Positions 23,864 through 33,906 are shown, numbered from the stretch's first letter. The stretch: 56,884 bases of DNA from Pseudomonadota bacterium (GCA_022563685.1 JADFMY010000006.1:1-56884); one strand, 5' to 3'. Numbers and translations are program-made. Notes: a model not told the origin generated them from the letters alone.

Positions 23864-25129
23864 TTGAATTTGAAACTGACATCATTAGTGCTGATTATAG
23901 TGGGTCTGGTAGTTGGTGCTTATATGCTGGGTGTCAAGCATAAGCTGGAGAATAATGACAATGAATCTGTCGATACCAGCTATGGGAAGGTTGACAAATT
24001 GCAGTCTGGTGCAGTGTTAACGCCTGATCATCCACTTTTGGAACCTAATTTGACCAATATGCCCGGTTCCGGCCTGGCAGGTGCAATACCCGCAAACCAG
24101 AATGTTAAGTTTACCCATTTCAGGGTTGGTAACCGTAACGTCAAATCCATTTATGCGGAAGACGACGTCATTTGGGTTGGCACTTCTGGGGGTGTCATTC
24201 GTTATGTGCCTGAAACCGATGAATATCGATTGTTCGATGTTCGCAATGGACTACTCGCCAATGGTATTTTCCACGTCAGTCGCTGGACGGAGAATAAAAT
24301 ACTGATAGGGACCTATGGTGGCGGTCTCGCTATTTATGATGAAGTTCAGGACAAATTCGAGATTTATAATGTGCCCGATGGTCTCGCCGATTCATTTGTT
24401 TACGACGTCCTGCTGATGCCCGATGGAGATCTATGGATTGCTACCTGGTCTGGTGCGAATCGCGTAAAGGGCGGTCGGCTGGATGATCCTTCGGCCTGGG
24501 AAACCTACACCGTAGAAAACACGGGAGGCGGGTTACCGAACGACTGGGTTTATGGCCTGGACCTGGGTAAAAACGGTGAAGTCTGGTTCGCCACAGAGGG
24601 GGGGCTGGCTCGCTATGAAAATGGTCAGTGGCAAAGCTGGAATCATCAGGATGGCCAGGGCGCTGTTTATGACCTGGTTAAAGAAGACAATCGATTCGAC
24701 ACCGATCCGGCCGAAGTATCGAGTCACCATGCGCGTCAAAAAATTGAAATGGGTCTGGAAAATATTAGTACCGCGTACAACCCTAACTATATCGTCGCGC
24801 TGACAGTAGACCTTGATGGGATCGTCTGGATTGGTACCTGGGGCGCTGGCCTGGCTCGCTTTGATGGCGAGTCTTTTAAAAACTATACGGTGAAGGATGG
24901 TCTTGCTTCTAACCATGTCTTCATGTTGCATGAAGATCATAACGGAGTGCTGTGGATTGGTACCAGCCACGGTATGTCTCGGTTCGATGGGCAGGGTTTT
25001 TCTACCATGACCACTCAGGATGGCCTGTTATCAAACACCATTTTCTCCATGGATACGCAGAAAAACAATACATTATGGGTCGGTAGTTTTGGTGGCGTAG
25101 CCCGGATTAAGCTTGAGGACGAATCTTAG
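23864..25129 (+). CDS. Seven-bladed Reg_prop beta-propeller, membrane-anchored
   Basis: 421 residues beginning at TTG, supported by a ribosome site (TGGAGAAAG) 13 bases upstream. An N-terminal hydrophobic segment (residues 7-25) without lipobox Cys suggests an uncleaved anchor. Seven blades: WVGTSGGV, LIGTYGGG, WIATWSGA, WFATEGGL, WIGTWGAG, WIGTSHGM, WVGSFGGV. Closely related to the preceding lipoprotein, including the unusual insert with SSHHARQKIEMG...YNPNYI in the same blade position (SRHDLGIMAEGKPTYNPNYV in the other). Probably the inner-membrane counterpart of it. No enzyme motif. Confidence 0.84.
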   Translation: MNLKLTSLVLIIVGLVVGAYMLGVKHKLENNDNESVDTSYGKVDKLQSGAVLTPDHPLLEPNLTNMPGSGLAGAIPANQNVKFTHFRVGNRNVKSIYAEDDVIWVGTSGGVIRYVPETDEYRLFDVRNGLLANGIFHVSRWTENKILIGTYGGGLAIYDEVQDKFEIYNVPDGLADSFVYDVLLMPDGDLWIATWSGANRVKGGRLDDPSAWETYTVENTGGGLPNDWVYGLDLGKNGEVWFATEGGLARYENGQWQSWNHQDGQGAVYDLVKEDNRFDTDPAEVSSHHARQKIEMGLENISTAYNPNYIVALTVDLDGIVWIGTWGAGLARFDGESFKNYTVKDGLASNHVFMLHEDHNGVLWIGTSHGMSRFDGQGFSTMTTQDGLLSNTIFSMDTQKNNTLWVGSFGGVARIKLEDES

Positions 25130-25254
25130 GCACCCCTGACTTTTGCAGAGTTTTCCCTTAAAGACAAACTCGTTATGTTTAGCACGGAACACAGGCCAGG
25201 TGAAATGCCTCAGTAGGATTCGACGCTTTCCATGCAGAAATATTTAAGGTCCTA

Positions 25255-25797
25255 TCAGGGCTGATTGTTCGGCGGTTCGGGGTTATTTAACTGGCTTTCC
25301 CATTCCCATAATGCCGATCTGGCCTTACGAATAAACGGATCACCCTTTTTGGCCAGGTGTATATAGCTTCGCATTGCCCCGGTTGCTGCATGAATATCTC
25401 CCAGTTTTTCATGGCAAATTGCCAGACCATAATAGGCATTAACCTGGTAGGGGTTGATGTCTATGGCTTGAAGGAATGACTCTTTGGCTGCCTGGTACTT
25501 TTCCAGTTCAAACAATGAAAAGCCAAGGTTGGCATATGCCTCAGGGATTGGGGCATTTAATACCAGTAACTTATTCCACTCCTGCACCGCCTGCGGGTAT
25601 TGTTTGTTAACCATGAAGGCGAGAGCCTTATTAAAATACTCATCGATTAACTGCTGCTGCGTCAAGGAATCGGCATTCCCGTATTGTGGCTTTCCCATTG
25701 CGAAATAGATAATCCAGCCGCCGGCTATGACTGTTGCGATAACAATCAGAGCAATAATTGCATACCTTTTTTTTAACGCCTGCGTTTTAATACGCAT
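25255..25797 (-). CDS. Membrane-anchored TPR protein next to ccsA
   Basis: 180 residues: one membrane segment near residues 12-33, then about three TPR units (ALAFMVNKQYPQAVQEWNKL, AYANLGFSLFELEKYQAAKE, AYYGLAICHEKLGDIHAATG). The layout is that of CcmH/NrfG-type TPR proteins that present apocytochromes for heme attachment. It starts 6 bases after the end of the ccsA-like gene, which supports a maturation role. Converges with the propeller genes across 125 bases that show no clear terminator. Confidence 0.78.
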   Translation of the reverse strand: MRIKTQALKKRYAIIALIVIATVIAGGWIIYFAMGKPQYGNADSLTQQQLIDEYFNKALAFMVNKQYPQAVQEWNKLLVLNAPIPEAYANLGFSLFELEKYQAAKESFLQAIDINPYQVNAYYGLAICHEKLGDIHAATGAMRSYIHLAKKGDPFIRKARSALWEWESQLNNPEPPNNQP

Positions 25798-25803
25798 AAT
25801 TCC

Positions 25804-26604
25804 TTATATCATCCCTTTATGGGGTGCGGTCGAAATAAACGGCACACCGAAAAAAGTGAGAAAGGCAAGGGTGAAACATCCAAGAATTAGCCAGAGAAAT
25901 AATCTATCTTTTTTAAACCCAACCTGTAAATGGAGGGTGAATGCAACGCCTAGCCAGGTGAGAAAAGCCCAGGTTTCAAGGGGATCCCACGCCCAGTATC
26001 GGCCCCAGGCATCCTGGGCCCAGATTGCGCCGAAGAACAGCATGAAGGATTCAAAAAGAAAAGCGATGGCCAGAAATTTGTAGGCCAGTTTTATATAGCT
26101 TTGTTGTTGAAGAGCTGATTCCTGATCGATCTTTGTTAGCAAACCACAGACAGCCAGACCACTGGCCAGAAATAGCAAGGTGAAAAAAAACTTCCCGGTG
26201 ATTACATGGAAATACAGCCAGATAGTGTTATAGGTTGGCGGCAGAAAGGACTCTTTAGGGCTTGCCGACATTAGCCATAACATCATGATAAAGACAACAG
26301 GGGTTAGAAACCAGAAAACGCGTGTTATCTGTTTGAAAAAAATGAAAAACAGCGTGACGCCAAGAAACATACTCCAGACATTACTGCTTAGAATTTCATA
26401 CAGGTTGATAAAGGGACCGTGGCCGATTCGGTTCCAACGAATTCCGATACTGATGCTATGCGCCGCCAGTCCACAAATCGCCAGAATAACCAGGGGCCTG
26501 TAGTACCGGTCTTTGTGCTTGCTGAAAAATGATCCGAACCCAAATGCCGTGTAGAGCAAAAAAGCGAGATATAAAATATTCAACTCAAATTGTTGGGAGG
26601 TCAT
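25804..26604 (-). CDS. ccsA: Cytochrome c assembly protein CcsA/ResC
   Basis: 266 residues and about eight membrane segments. The heme-handling signature WGRYWAWDPLETW lies near residue 205, flanked by His-containing helices (AHSISIG, YFHVITG, HLQVGF) as in CcsA/ResC/CcmC family proteins. CcsA with ResB exports heme and attaches it to CXXCH motifs (system II). The 35 heme sites of this locus would be its substrates. Divergent from the PstS-like gene; 107 bases separate them and may hold promoters for both, but I see no sigma-54 site. Confidence 0.92.
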   Translation of the reverse strand: MTSQQFELNILYLAFLLYTAFGFGSFFSKHKDRYYRPLVILAICGLAAHSISIGIRWNRIGHGPFINLYEILSSNVWSMFLGVTLFFIFFKQITRVFWFLTPVVFIMMLWLMSASPKESFLPPTYNTIWLYFHVITGKFFFTLLFLASGLAVCGLLTKIDQESALQQQSYIKLAYKFLAIAFLFESFMLFFGAIWAQDAWGRYWAWDPLETWAFLTWLGVAFTLHLQVGFKKDRLFLWLILGCFTLAFLTFFGVPFISTAPHKGMI

Positions 26605-26711
26605 TGCCTGGTGATTCCGGGGAGTATTTGAATAAAATTAAAGGGAAGTATGAATTAATCGGTTCTTTCTACAGGTATAATCACGGCTAAAAGCTATAAA
26701 ATCAATAATCC

Positions 26712-27155
26712 ATGAAATTATGCAGATTCATAGTCGGGCTGTCGTTTTGTTTTTTAGGGGCGGTGTCGGCGGCTACCACGGTTGTCGTGACCCGAATAGA
26801 CAGTGATATCGGTGAATTGACTACGAAAGAGTTAAGTCAATTATGGCTGAAGCAAATTTATTATATTAATGATATTGGAATTGATATTGCTGATCTGGAT
26901 GAAAAGGATCATCTGAGGCAGACTTATTATAAAAATGTAGTTGGTAAATATAACAATAAGCTGGCTGCCTACTGGTCAATACGCGTTTTCAGGGGTGAAG
27001 CCTTTCCGCCTGTAACTTTTGAGTCACAACAAGCCTTGATAGACTGGTTAGTGGCATCTAAAAACAGGCTGGGCTATATCGATAGTAGCAATCTGAATGA
27101 AAATTTAAAATCTGTATTTGTTGTTGAAATGGGTGCGAGTGAAGGTAAAGAATGA
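26712..27155 (+). CDS. Small PstS-like periplasmic binding protein
   Basis: 147 residues with a signal peptide (to about VSAATT). The body resembles the short phosphate-ABC-transporter-substrate-binding-like proteins: LTTKELSQLWLKQI, a YYKNVVGK..NKLAAYWS core and a C-terminal NRLGYIDSS. No ABC transporter genes are nearby. Instead the gene overlaps a porin gene by 4 bases and is followed by a hybrid kinase and an HD-GYP protein, a common grouping of these short proteins with outer-membrane and signalling partners. Ligand unknown. Confidence 0.7.
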   Translation: MKLCRFIVGLSFCFLGAVSAATTVVVTRIDSDIGELTTKELSQLWLKQIYYINDIGIDIADLDEKDHLRQTYYKNVVGKYNNKLAAYWSIRVFRGEAFPPVTFESQQALIDWLVASKNRLGYIDSSNLNENLKSVFVVEMGASEGKE

Positions 27156-28225
27156 AATATAGACATCTGTTTATTCTATCTGTATTACTGATTGTCGCTC
27201 TTCCTGTTAAGGCGAAAAGCTTTAATGGATTGTTCGGAGACATTACTGTTATAGATGCGAGTGATCGGCCCCTGACTGAAGATTCATTATCGGGTGTACT
27301 GGATTTTTATCTAGTCCATGAATTCAATAATCACCTGTCAGGTCTGCTAGAATTTGTTTACGAAAATTCCGCCGTCGACACAAAAACGGATCTGGAGCGC
27401 TTTTCATTAAAATACAGCTTTCATCAAAGGTTTAACCTGGCTATTGGGCGCTTTCATACACCCTTAGGTAATATCAATCGAGCTCAGCACCATGGGACCT
27501 TTTTGCAGGAAATGGTAACCCGCCCGTTTTTTCTCGAATACCATAAATCAAATTCTACCCTGCCACTTCACGTAGTGGGATTTATGGCAGATGGTATGTT
27601 CCGCAGGAATTCACTGAATATTGCCTACGAATCTACGCTGCATAGTAACCAGGCAGTTAATCAGGAATCTAATCAAAGCGGCCTCATTTTTATCAAACTC
27701 GATCCTAATGATAATTTGTCGGGTTCCATCAACCCGGGTTTTTCATCGCGAATACGTGTTTTTCCAGATCAGAAAAACTGGCAGGTGGCCGCATTTATTT
27801 ATCAAAATGAAACAGAATTCGATTTAAATAACCTACGGAACCTGTTGGATGAAACGATAGTTGGGCTTGATTTTCAGTATACGCACGAGCAATGGAAATT
27901 AATGGCGGAGTTTTTCCATATCAGACACGATTATCATCAAACCAGTAATCGTTTTGGCGCAACTGCTTATTTTTTACAGGCGGGGTATCGTTATAGCGAC
28001 AAAATCGGATTGCACTATCGTTATGCTTTTATGCACATTGACGAGAATGATCCTTACTACGGTTTAACTATTCTGAAAGATCAACACAGAAATTCTGTGG
28101 CTATACGTTATGAATTGAATGAATATAATGCGCTTAAGCTCGAACTCGAGTACCTGGTACATGAAAATTCGTCGATCGAAAATATCACTAGTATAGGGAC
28201 GCAATGGTCGTTTCTATTTCATTAG
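27152..28225 (+). CDS. Outer-membrane porin-like beta-barrel
   Basis: 357 residues, signal peptide to about VKAKS, then alternating strands with aromatic girdles: LSGVLDFYLVHEFN, FNLAIGRFHTPLG, WQVAAFIYQNE, LHYRYAFMHID, ending in a terminal aromatic strand (TQWSFLFH). GRFHTPLG matches the 'GxxxPxG' loop seen in porins of OprO/P and related families. Overlaps the PstS-like gene (ATGA). It may pass small anions or another substrate; not obviously linked to the electron transfer genes. Confidence 0.75.
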   Translation: MKYRHLFILSVLLIVALPVKAKSFNGLFGDITVIDASDRPLTEDSLSGVLDFYLVHEFNNHLSGLLEFVYENSAVDTKTDLERFSLKYSFHQRFNLAIGRFHTPLGNINRAQHHGTFLQEMVTRPFFLEYHKSNSTLPLHVVGFMADGMFRRNSLNIAYESTLHSNQAVNQESNQSGLIFIKLDPNDNLSGSINPGFSSRIRVFPDQKNWQVAAFIYQNETEFDLNNLRNLLDETIVGLDFQYTHEQWKLMAEFFHIRHDYHQTSNRFGATAYFLQAGYRYSDKIGLHYRYAFMHIDENDPYYGLTILKDQHRNSVAIRYELNEYNALKLELEYLVHENSSIENITSIGTQWSFLFH

Positions 28226-28878
28226 TCCCTACCGCGTTCGCAACTTGTTTAGGTTCTTCTTCTGCTTGAGTGGGTAATAGGCAGGGTCGAATTCATTCGA
28301 CCGGTCGCGATTCTACTCAAGATTACCGGGGCAGGCTGGTAAACTGGCAATGCCGGCCGGATAGGTCAATCAGGCTCAATCGTAGCCAAGAATCGCTATA
28401 TGATCCAGACTTTCTTCGCTTTCGTCATTGCGTTCGAAAATTGCCAGTTCCGCCTGCTGCCGTTTCAGGTGAGGTGGAGTGTAATAATTTGCTTCCACCT
28501 GGTCAGCAGGCCAGGGTGGTGAAATCAGCGATTCGAATTTGTCGGGTTGCATCGTTCGCTCCGGGGTTGACGCAGGTCAAACTATATTAAGAACCAGCAA
28601 CTTAACCATCTTAGTTGATAGTTTGCTTGTATAAAGTATCATAACTCATTGATATGTAAAAACAATGAGAAATTGTTGGCATTCCGGATCAGAGGAAAAT
28701 TTCTCCCCAGGTCCGACGGACTCCCGGATCTACGGGGAATTCGTTTTGTTAACCATCCGAGCCCTCGATCTATTTATTCGCTGCAGACAGGAGCACAACC
28801 TTCCTATCTCGCCTATACTCTAATAACGCAGAATCCAGCGATGCATTATTCTCGGGATAAACGGTTAACCATTCGCGC
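28226..28878. other. 653-base gap without a convincing gene; one repeat copy
   Basis: Open frames here are short and have no family features. At 28282-28316 there is a diverged half-copy of the palindromic GGTCGAAT...ATTCGACC repeat that is also present at 33907-34014 and 37982-38008. The rest is moderately GC-rich and may hold the kinase promoter, which I cannot place. Confidence 0.6.
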
Positions 28879-31281
28879 ATGTTTGAGAGAAAAGACTTCA
28901 AGTCGAAGTACAAAGAAGAAAAAAGAGCACGACTAGCCGCCGAGGCAAAGTTGAAGGAAAAGGATCGAGAAATCTTTCTGCACAAGAAGCAGATCAAGGC
29001 GGTTCTCGAAAAAATGGATAAACAGGTGCGGGAACGAACGGCCGCATTGCGTACCGAGGTCAAAAAGGCTGAGCAGGCCAACCAGTCCAAGTCAAATTTT
29101 TTGGCAAATATGAGCCATGAAATTCGGACCCCGATGAATGTGATTATCGGCATGTCGCATCTCGCCCTGGAAACTGAACTTGACTCCACGCAGCGTAACT
29201 ATCTTGAGAAGGTTAACAAATCCGCCGAGGCCCTGCTCGGTATCATCGATGAAATACTGGACTTTTCCAAGATCGAAGCAGGCAGGCTCGACATCGAGGA
29301 AATCGAGTATTCGCTGTACGATGTGTTCGACAATGTATCTAACCTGATTAGTTTAAAGGCGGCTGAAAAAGGTCTCGAGTTTATATTCGATATCGATCCG
29401 TGCATGCCATGGCGGTTGATGGGGGACCCCCTCAGGCTGGGGCAGATATTGATCAACCTGTCGAACAACGCGCTCAAATTTACCGATAAAGGGTATTTGA
29501 AAGTGTCGGCGCGATCAGATTATGTCGATGACGACACGGTAAATCTGCAATTTTTTGTCGAGGACAGTGGCATCGGCATGGATGAAGAACAACAAAAACA
29601 GGTGTTCGAGTCGTTTACCCAGGCCGATTCTTCAACCACTCGTAAGTATGGTGGTTCAGGGCTAGGCTTGACTATTTCGCGAAAATTGGCGCAACTGATG
29701 GGCGGGGAACTATCTATAGAGTCAGAATCCGGTGTTGGTAGCAAGTTCAGTTTTAACATCGTGAACCACCTGATTGCCGATATTCAGGCAACCATCGAAA
29801 TTCATGGAGCCGCGATCGCAAATTCAAAACTGTTGATTGTCACCAACAGCAGGGAGTGGACATCAATACTGGAACGCTTGTGCCGGTTTTTGTTAATTAA
29901 GCCTGCCTCGATATGCCTGCCCGACGATTTAGACAAAATCGAGGCGATAGACTTCAGCCAGTTCGAGTTGCTATTGATCGACCGTCAATGCGTTAAGGCC
30001 TGTATCGAACACGTGTCCAACCCCCAGATTCTGTTGAAAGATAATCTAGCTACGGTTGTCATGAGTGCACAGATGATCGATCCTGGAGCCGGAGCAGCGA
30101 TGCGGAAACGGGGTCTGGCGTATAGTCGAACCTTGCTGAAACCGGTCACCCTGCCCGGCCTTTACCAGGCCCTGATTCACGCTTTGGGCCTGGTTACCGA
30201 TTCCGACAGGAAGACGCTATCCGATGACGAAGAATATCTCGACGCGCTGGGTAAATTACGAAACGCGAAAATATTGCTGATAGAAGATAACATTCTCAAC
30301 CAGGAACTGGCAGTCGAACTACTGACCACCAACGGTGTCAAGGTCGAGGTGGCTGACAATGGCAAGCAGGCATTAGAGAAAATTAGACATAAGAGATATG
30401 ACGGCATTTTGATGGATTGCCTGATGCCCGTGATGGATGGATACGAGACAACCAGGACACTACGCAAACAACCAGAGTTTCGTGACTTGCCCATTATCGC
30501 GCTGACCGCCGATGTGATGAGCGAAAACATCAAAAAAATCAAACACTCTGGCATGAACGACCATATTGCCAAACCGATTAACATCAAGAATATGTTCATG
30601 ACCATGGCGAGGTGGATCGATGTATCGAAGGAAAATCGAACCAAAGTAGCACGGAAAAAAGCGGTCCATTCAAATTTTGCCAAACACCTGAAGGTAATCG
30701 ATAGTCAGGCTGCGTTGGCTCTGCTCGATGGAAACCTTGTGCTCTACCGCAAATTGCTGCAGTCATTTCCAAAAAATAATAAAGATTCGATCACGTCGAT
30801 TCGCGCAGCACTAAAAGACGATAATCAGGACAAAGCGAAGCGTAAGGTTCACACGTTGAAGGGTTTAGCAGGCTCGCTCGGTGCTCAGAACCTGGCCACT
30901 GCGGCGCAAAATCTCGAAATTTCGATCGGTAATAATGAACCCTGCACAGAGCAGCTGAAACTGGTCGAAGATGAGCTGGAAAAGGTGCTCAGCGATATTC
31001 GCCGATTGCCAACTGAAGGTGAAACGGAACCTCAGGAAGTTAAAATCGGACTGCTGCTGGATAAAGACGAAATCACGAGTCGATTGCGCATACTGCAAGA
31101 GAGGGTATCGCTATCCGATGTGGAGTCCGAAGAAATACTGGAAGAAATTCAGCGGGGCGTGGATGAACAACTTTTTGAAAACCTGGAACCAGTTCGAGTA
31201 GCGCTCGCGCGCTATGATTTTGAACGATCGGGCCAACTGCTTGAGCAGTTAATGCAGAAAGTAGTCGTCAGTAATGATTAA
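28879..31281 (+). CDS. Cytoplasmic hybrid histidine kinase (HisKA-HATPase-REC-REC-Hpt)
   Basis: 800 residues without membrane segments. N-terminal coiled coil (5-70), HisKA with [14 protein letters not shown] (His about 80), HATPase with [15 protein letters not shown] and [10 protein letters not shown], a degenerate receiver-like region (305-435), a full receiver (ILLIEDN, Asp about 513 in [11 protein letters not shown], Lys in IAKPIN), and an Hpt domain with His about 658 in [10 protein letters not shown]. This is the BarA/EvgS-type phosphorelay order, but without a sensor of its own, so input may come through a partner such as the PstS-like protein. The C-terminal ~120 residues are helical and unassigned. 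Confidence 0.93.
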   Translation: MFERKDFKSKYKEEKRARLAAEAKLKEKDREIFLHKKQIKAVLEKMDKQVRERTAALRTEVKKAEQANQSKSNFLANMSHEIRTPMNVIIGMSHLALETELDSTQRNYLEKVNKSAEALLGIIDEILDFSKIEAGRLDIEEIEYSLYDVFDNVSNLISLKAAEKGLEFIFDIDPCMPWRLMGDPLRLGQILINLSNNALKFTDKGYLKVSARSDYVDDDTVNLQFFVEDSGIGMDEEQQKQVFESFTQADSSTTRKYGGSGLGLTISRKLAQLMGGELSIESESGVGSKFSFNIVNHLIADIQATIEIHGAAIANSKLLIVTNSREWTSILERLCRFLLIKPASICLPDDLDKIEAIDFSQFELLLIDRQCVKACIEHVSNPQILLKDNLATVVMSAQMIDPGAGAAMRKRGLAYSRTLLKPVTLPGLYQALIHALGLVTDSDRKTLSDDEEYLDALGKLRNAKILLIEDNILNQELAVELLTTNGVKVEVADNGKQALEKIRHKRYDGILMDCLMPVMDGYETTRTLRKQPEFRDLPIIALTADVMSENIKKIKHSGMNDHIAKPINIKNMFMTMARWIDVSKENRTKVARKKAVHSNFAKHLKVIDSQAALALLDGNLVLYRKLLQSFPKNNKDSITSIRAALKDDNQDKAKRKVHTLKGLAGSLGAQNLATAAQNLEISIGNNEPCTEQLKLVEDELEKVLSDIRRLPTEGETEPQEVKIGLLLDKDEITSRLRILQERVSLSDVESEEILEEIQRGVDEQLFENLEPVRVALARYDFERSGQLLEQLMQKVVVSND

Positions 31282-31363
31282 AGGGCGCCTCGAAAAACAA
31301 GGGTCAAACGCCAGGCTGCCATGTTATGACGGTGACAGGATATGAAGGCAGGGAAGTTCTGAA

Positions 31364-32416
31364 ATGAGTGAAAAGCACACTATTCTGGCCATAGACGATA
31401 CGCCCGAAAATTTGCAGGTTCTCAAGGGCATACTGGTGCCACAGTATTCGATACTGGCGGCCATCAGTGGCGAGGCGGCGCTCAAAATTGTCGATAAGAC
31501 GCGCCCGGATCTGATTTTACTCGATATCATGATGTCGGGCATGGACGGCTATGAAGTATGCCGAATTTTAAAATCGCGTGAAGATACCGCAGATATTCCG
31601 GTTATCTTTATCAGCGCGATGTCAGAGGTCAAAGACGAGTATCAGGGATTCGAAGTCGGTGCAGTCGATTATATAACCAAGCCGGTAAATGCCGATCTGG
31701 TCAGGGCGCGGGTGAAAACACACCTGGCGCTTGCCGATCAGCAACGGACTTTTAAAATCATAGTCGAAGAGCGCACGTTTGAGCTGGAGCAAACCCAGAG
31801 CGACGCCATCAAGATGCTGGCCGAAGCGGGTCATTATAACGATACGGATACCGGGGTTCATATCTGGCGCATGGCGTCTTATTCATCGGCTTTGGCGCGT
31901 GCCCTGAAATGGCCGGTAGAAAAAGCAGCCATGCTTGAACTCGCCGCAGCGATGCACGATACCGGAAAAATAGGGATACCAGATTCAATTTTGAAGGCCC
32001 CCAGAAAACTCAACGAAGACGAGTGGGTAATTATGAAAACCCACGCTGAAATCGGATATCATATTTTACGAAAAAGCGACTCGCCTATTTTCCAGCTGGC
32101 AGCGGCGGTTGCGCATCATCACCACGAAAAGTGGGATGGTTCGGGGTACCCGGAAGGTTTGGCGGGGGAAGCTATCCCGGAATGTGCCAGGATAGTTGCT
32201 ATAGCCGATGTATTTGATGCCCTGACCATGTCAAGAGCCTATAAAAAAGTATGGAACACCGAACAGGCGATATCGATGCTGCAGGAAGACACAGGTAAAC
32301 ATTTCGACCCGCACATGATCGAGATATTTATTTCGATCATACCGAAAATTCTCGACCTCAAGGAAAGTTGGGACGCCAGTGAAGCTAATCAGCAAACAGT
32401 CGAAGTTAAGGAGTGA
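31364..32416 (+). CDS. REC-HD-GYP response regulator (cyclic-di-GMP phosphodiesterase)
   Basis: 350 residues: receiver domain with DDTPEN, Asp about 54 in LLDIMMSGMDG and TKPVN; then an HD-GYP domain with AAMHDTGKIGIPD (about 197), H.EIGY, VAHHHHEKWDGSGYPEGL and DVFDALTM. These are all metal-binding and GYP residues, so hydrolysis of cyclic-di-GMP is expected, as in RpfG. It follows the hybrid kinase by 82 bases and is its likely phosphate acceptor, linking it to biofilm or surface behaviour. Confidence 0.93.
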   Translation: MSEKHTILAIDDTPENLQVLKGILVPQYSILAAISGEAALKIVDKTRPDLILLDIMMSGMDGYEVCRILKSREDTADIPVIFISAMSEVKDEYQGFEVGAVDYITKPVNADLVRARVKTHLALADQQRTFKIIVEERTFELEQTQSDAIKMLAEAGHYNDTDTGVHIWRMASYSSALARALKWPVEKAAMLELAAAMHDTGKIGIPDSILKAPRKLNEDEWVIMKTHAEIGYHILRKSDSPIFQLAAAVAHHHHEKWDGSGYPEGLAGEAIPECARIVAIADVFDALTMSRAYKKVWNTEQAISMLQEDTGKHFDPHMIEIFISIIPKILDLKESWDASEANQQTVEVKE

Positions 32417-32444
32417 TATGTTTTCGCTAAAACGAGTATAAACT

Positions 32445-32717
32445 GTGGACTGGAAAATATTTTTAACCATTTTTGCAGCGATATTCATTGCAGAACTGGG
32501 AGATAAAACCCAGCTTGCAACCATGCTCTTTGCAGCTGACAAAGCGGTTAGTAAATATACAGTTTTCCTGGCTGCGTCTGCGGCACTAATCGTTGCGTCG
32601 GCGATTGGCGTATTGGCGGGAAGCCTCCTGTCCGAGTACATTAACGAAAAATATTTACACTATGTCGCCGGTATCGGTTTCATAGCAATCGGTGCCTTTA
32701 CACTATACAACGCGTAA
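32445..32717 (+). CDS. Half-size GDT1/UPF0016 (TMEM165) family cation transporter
   Basis: 90 residues from a GTG, with three membrane segments and the family signature FIAELGDKTQLATMLFA (residues 13-29). Full-length family members hold two such motifs in inverted halves. This one has a single half, as in some bacteria where the protein presumably dimerises. Members move Mn2+ or Ca2+. No second half lies beside it. Convergent with dinB. Confidence 0.82.
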   Translation: MDWKIFLTIFAAIFIAELGDKTQLATMLFAADKAVSKYTVFLAASAALIVASAIGVLAGSLLSEYINEKYLHYVAGIGFIAIGAFTLYNA

Positions 32718-32802
32718 AATACGGAACAAGGCCGTCAACCATCGAGCGCTGCAATAAGCCCGCATATTGCACCAGGGCGGTCTCAGTTGGCACTGACCCG
32801 GT

Positions 32803-33858
32803 TTACTTCTCGAATAACTCCATCTGGCCACCGGTTTCGGTCAAGTCGTTCAACTTGACGCCCACGCCGAGCAACCTGACGGGTATTTGCCCGCGCTGCC
32901 ATGCCTGTTCGCACAACATCGAGAGATCCTCCAGGGTTGGATTACAATGCTGGCGTTCGACCGTGGTCTGGCTGAAATCGTTAAACTTCATCTTCAGGAA
33001 GCTATGGTTAATCTGGTAATCCTGGTCGAGTTTTTCCATGCGTCTGTCTAGCGATTCGATCAGCTCCGGTAACTTATCAAGACAGGCGGGCAGATCGGCC
33101 AAATCCTTTGGGTAGGTATTCTCCACGCTGATCGATTTTCTGCGCCACTGTGAAACCACCGGCCGGTCGTCGATTCCGCAGGCGAGCTTGTGGATATGCT
33201 CTCCGAAGCTTCCAAATTGCTGGACAAATTGAAACAGGCCGTATTGACGCACATCCCCGCAGGTTCTGATGCCGACCTTTTCCAGCCGGGCTGCAGTGAC
33301 CTTGCCGACGCCCCAGATTTTCCTCACCGGCAAACCTGCAAGGAAAGATTCGATCTCGCCTGGTGTGATCACGTACTGACCGTCTGGCTTGTTCCAGTCA
33401 CTCGCCACCTTGGCGAGAAACTTGTTGGGTGCGATACCAGCCGAAACGGTTATTCCGATGGATTGTGAAATACGTTTTCGGATTTCCCTGGCGATCAGGG
33501 TGGCGCTTCCCCGGCAGAGTTTACAGTTTGAAACATCGAGAAAGGCTTCGTCCAGGGACAGGGGCTCGATCAAATCGGTATAGTCGGTGAATATCGCGTG
33601 CATGGCTCGTGAGGCTTCGCGGTAGGCAGACATGCGGCCCGGGATCAGAATTAATTCAGGGCAACGTCGCATCGCAGTGGCGCTAGCCATCGCAGAGCGA
33701 ATGCCAAACTTTCGGGCTTCATAAGAGGCTGTGGCGATTACCCCACGACGTTCAGCATTGCCGCCGACCGCAATGGGCTTGCCCCTCAGTTTCGGGTTAT
33801 CGCGTACTTCTACCGCGGCGTAAAAGCAGTCGGCGTCGATGTGGATAATTTTGCGCAC
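32803..33858 (-). CDS. dinB: DNA polymerase IV
   Basis: 351 residues of normal length for the Y family. Catalytic motifs: IIHIDADCFYAAVEV at the start and EPLSLDEAFLDVS near residue 100; the helix-hairpin-helix KIWGVGKVTAARL follows and the little-finger domain completes the protein. Translesion synthesis enzyme. Upstream of its start is a MITE-like repeat; no LexA box is seen by eye in the short upstream stretch, so SOS control is not shown. Confidence 0.95.
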   Translation of the reverse strand: MRKIIHIDADCFYAAVEVRDNPKLRGKPIAVGGNAERRGVIATASYEARKFGIRSAMASATAMRRCPELILIPGRMSAYREASRAMHAIFTDYTDLIEPLSLDEAFLDVSNCKLCRGSATLIAREIRKRISQSIGITVSAGIAPNKFLAKVASDWNKPDGQYVITPGEIESFLAGLPVRKIWGVGKVTAARLEKVGIRTCGDVRQYGLFQFVQQFGSFGEHIHKLACGIDDRPVVSQWRRKSISVENTYPKDLADLPACLDKLPELIESLDRRMEKLDQDYQINHSFLKMKFNDFSQTTVERQHCNPTLEDLSMLCEQAWQRGQIPVRLLGVGVKLNDLTETGGQMELFEK

Positions 33859-33906
33859 GGGAAATAGCAGTTTTGATCTAGTCTCTCAATTGAGAAAGTA
33901 CTACCT

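Noticed and set aside
22668-25129. Reg_prop propellers as parts of split hybrid kinases
   Set aside because: Both genes end after the seventh blade with normal stops and no kinase remnant follows.
28270-28936. Two short plus-strand open frames in the gap before the hybrid kinase
   Set aside because: Arg/Ser-rich low-complexity translations, no ribosome sites, and one spans a repeat copy.
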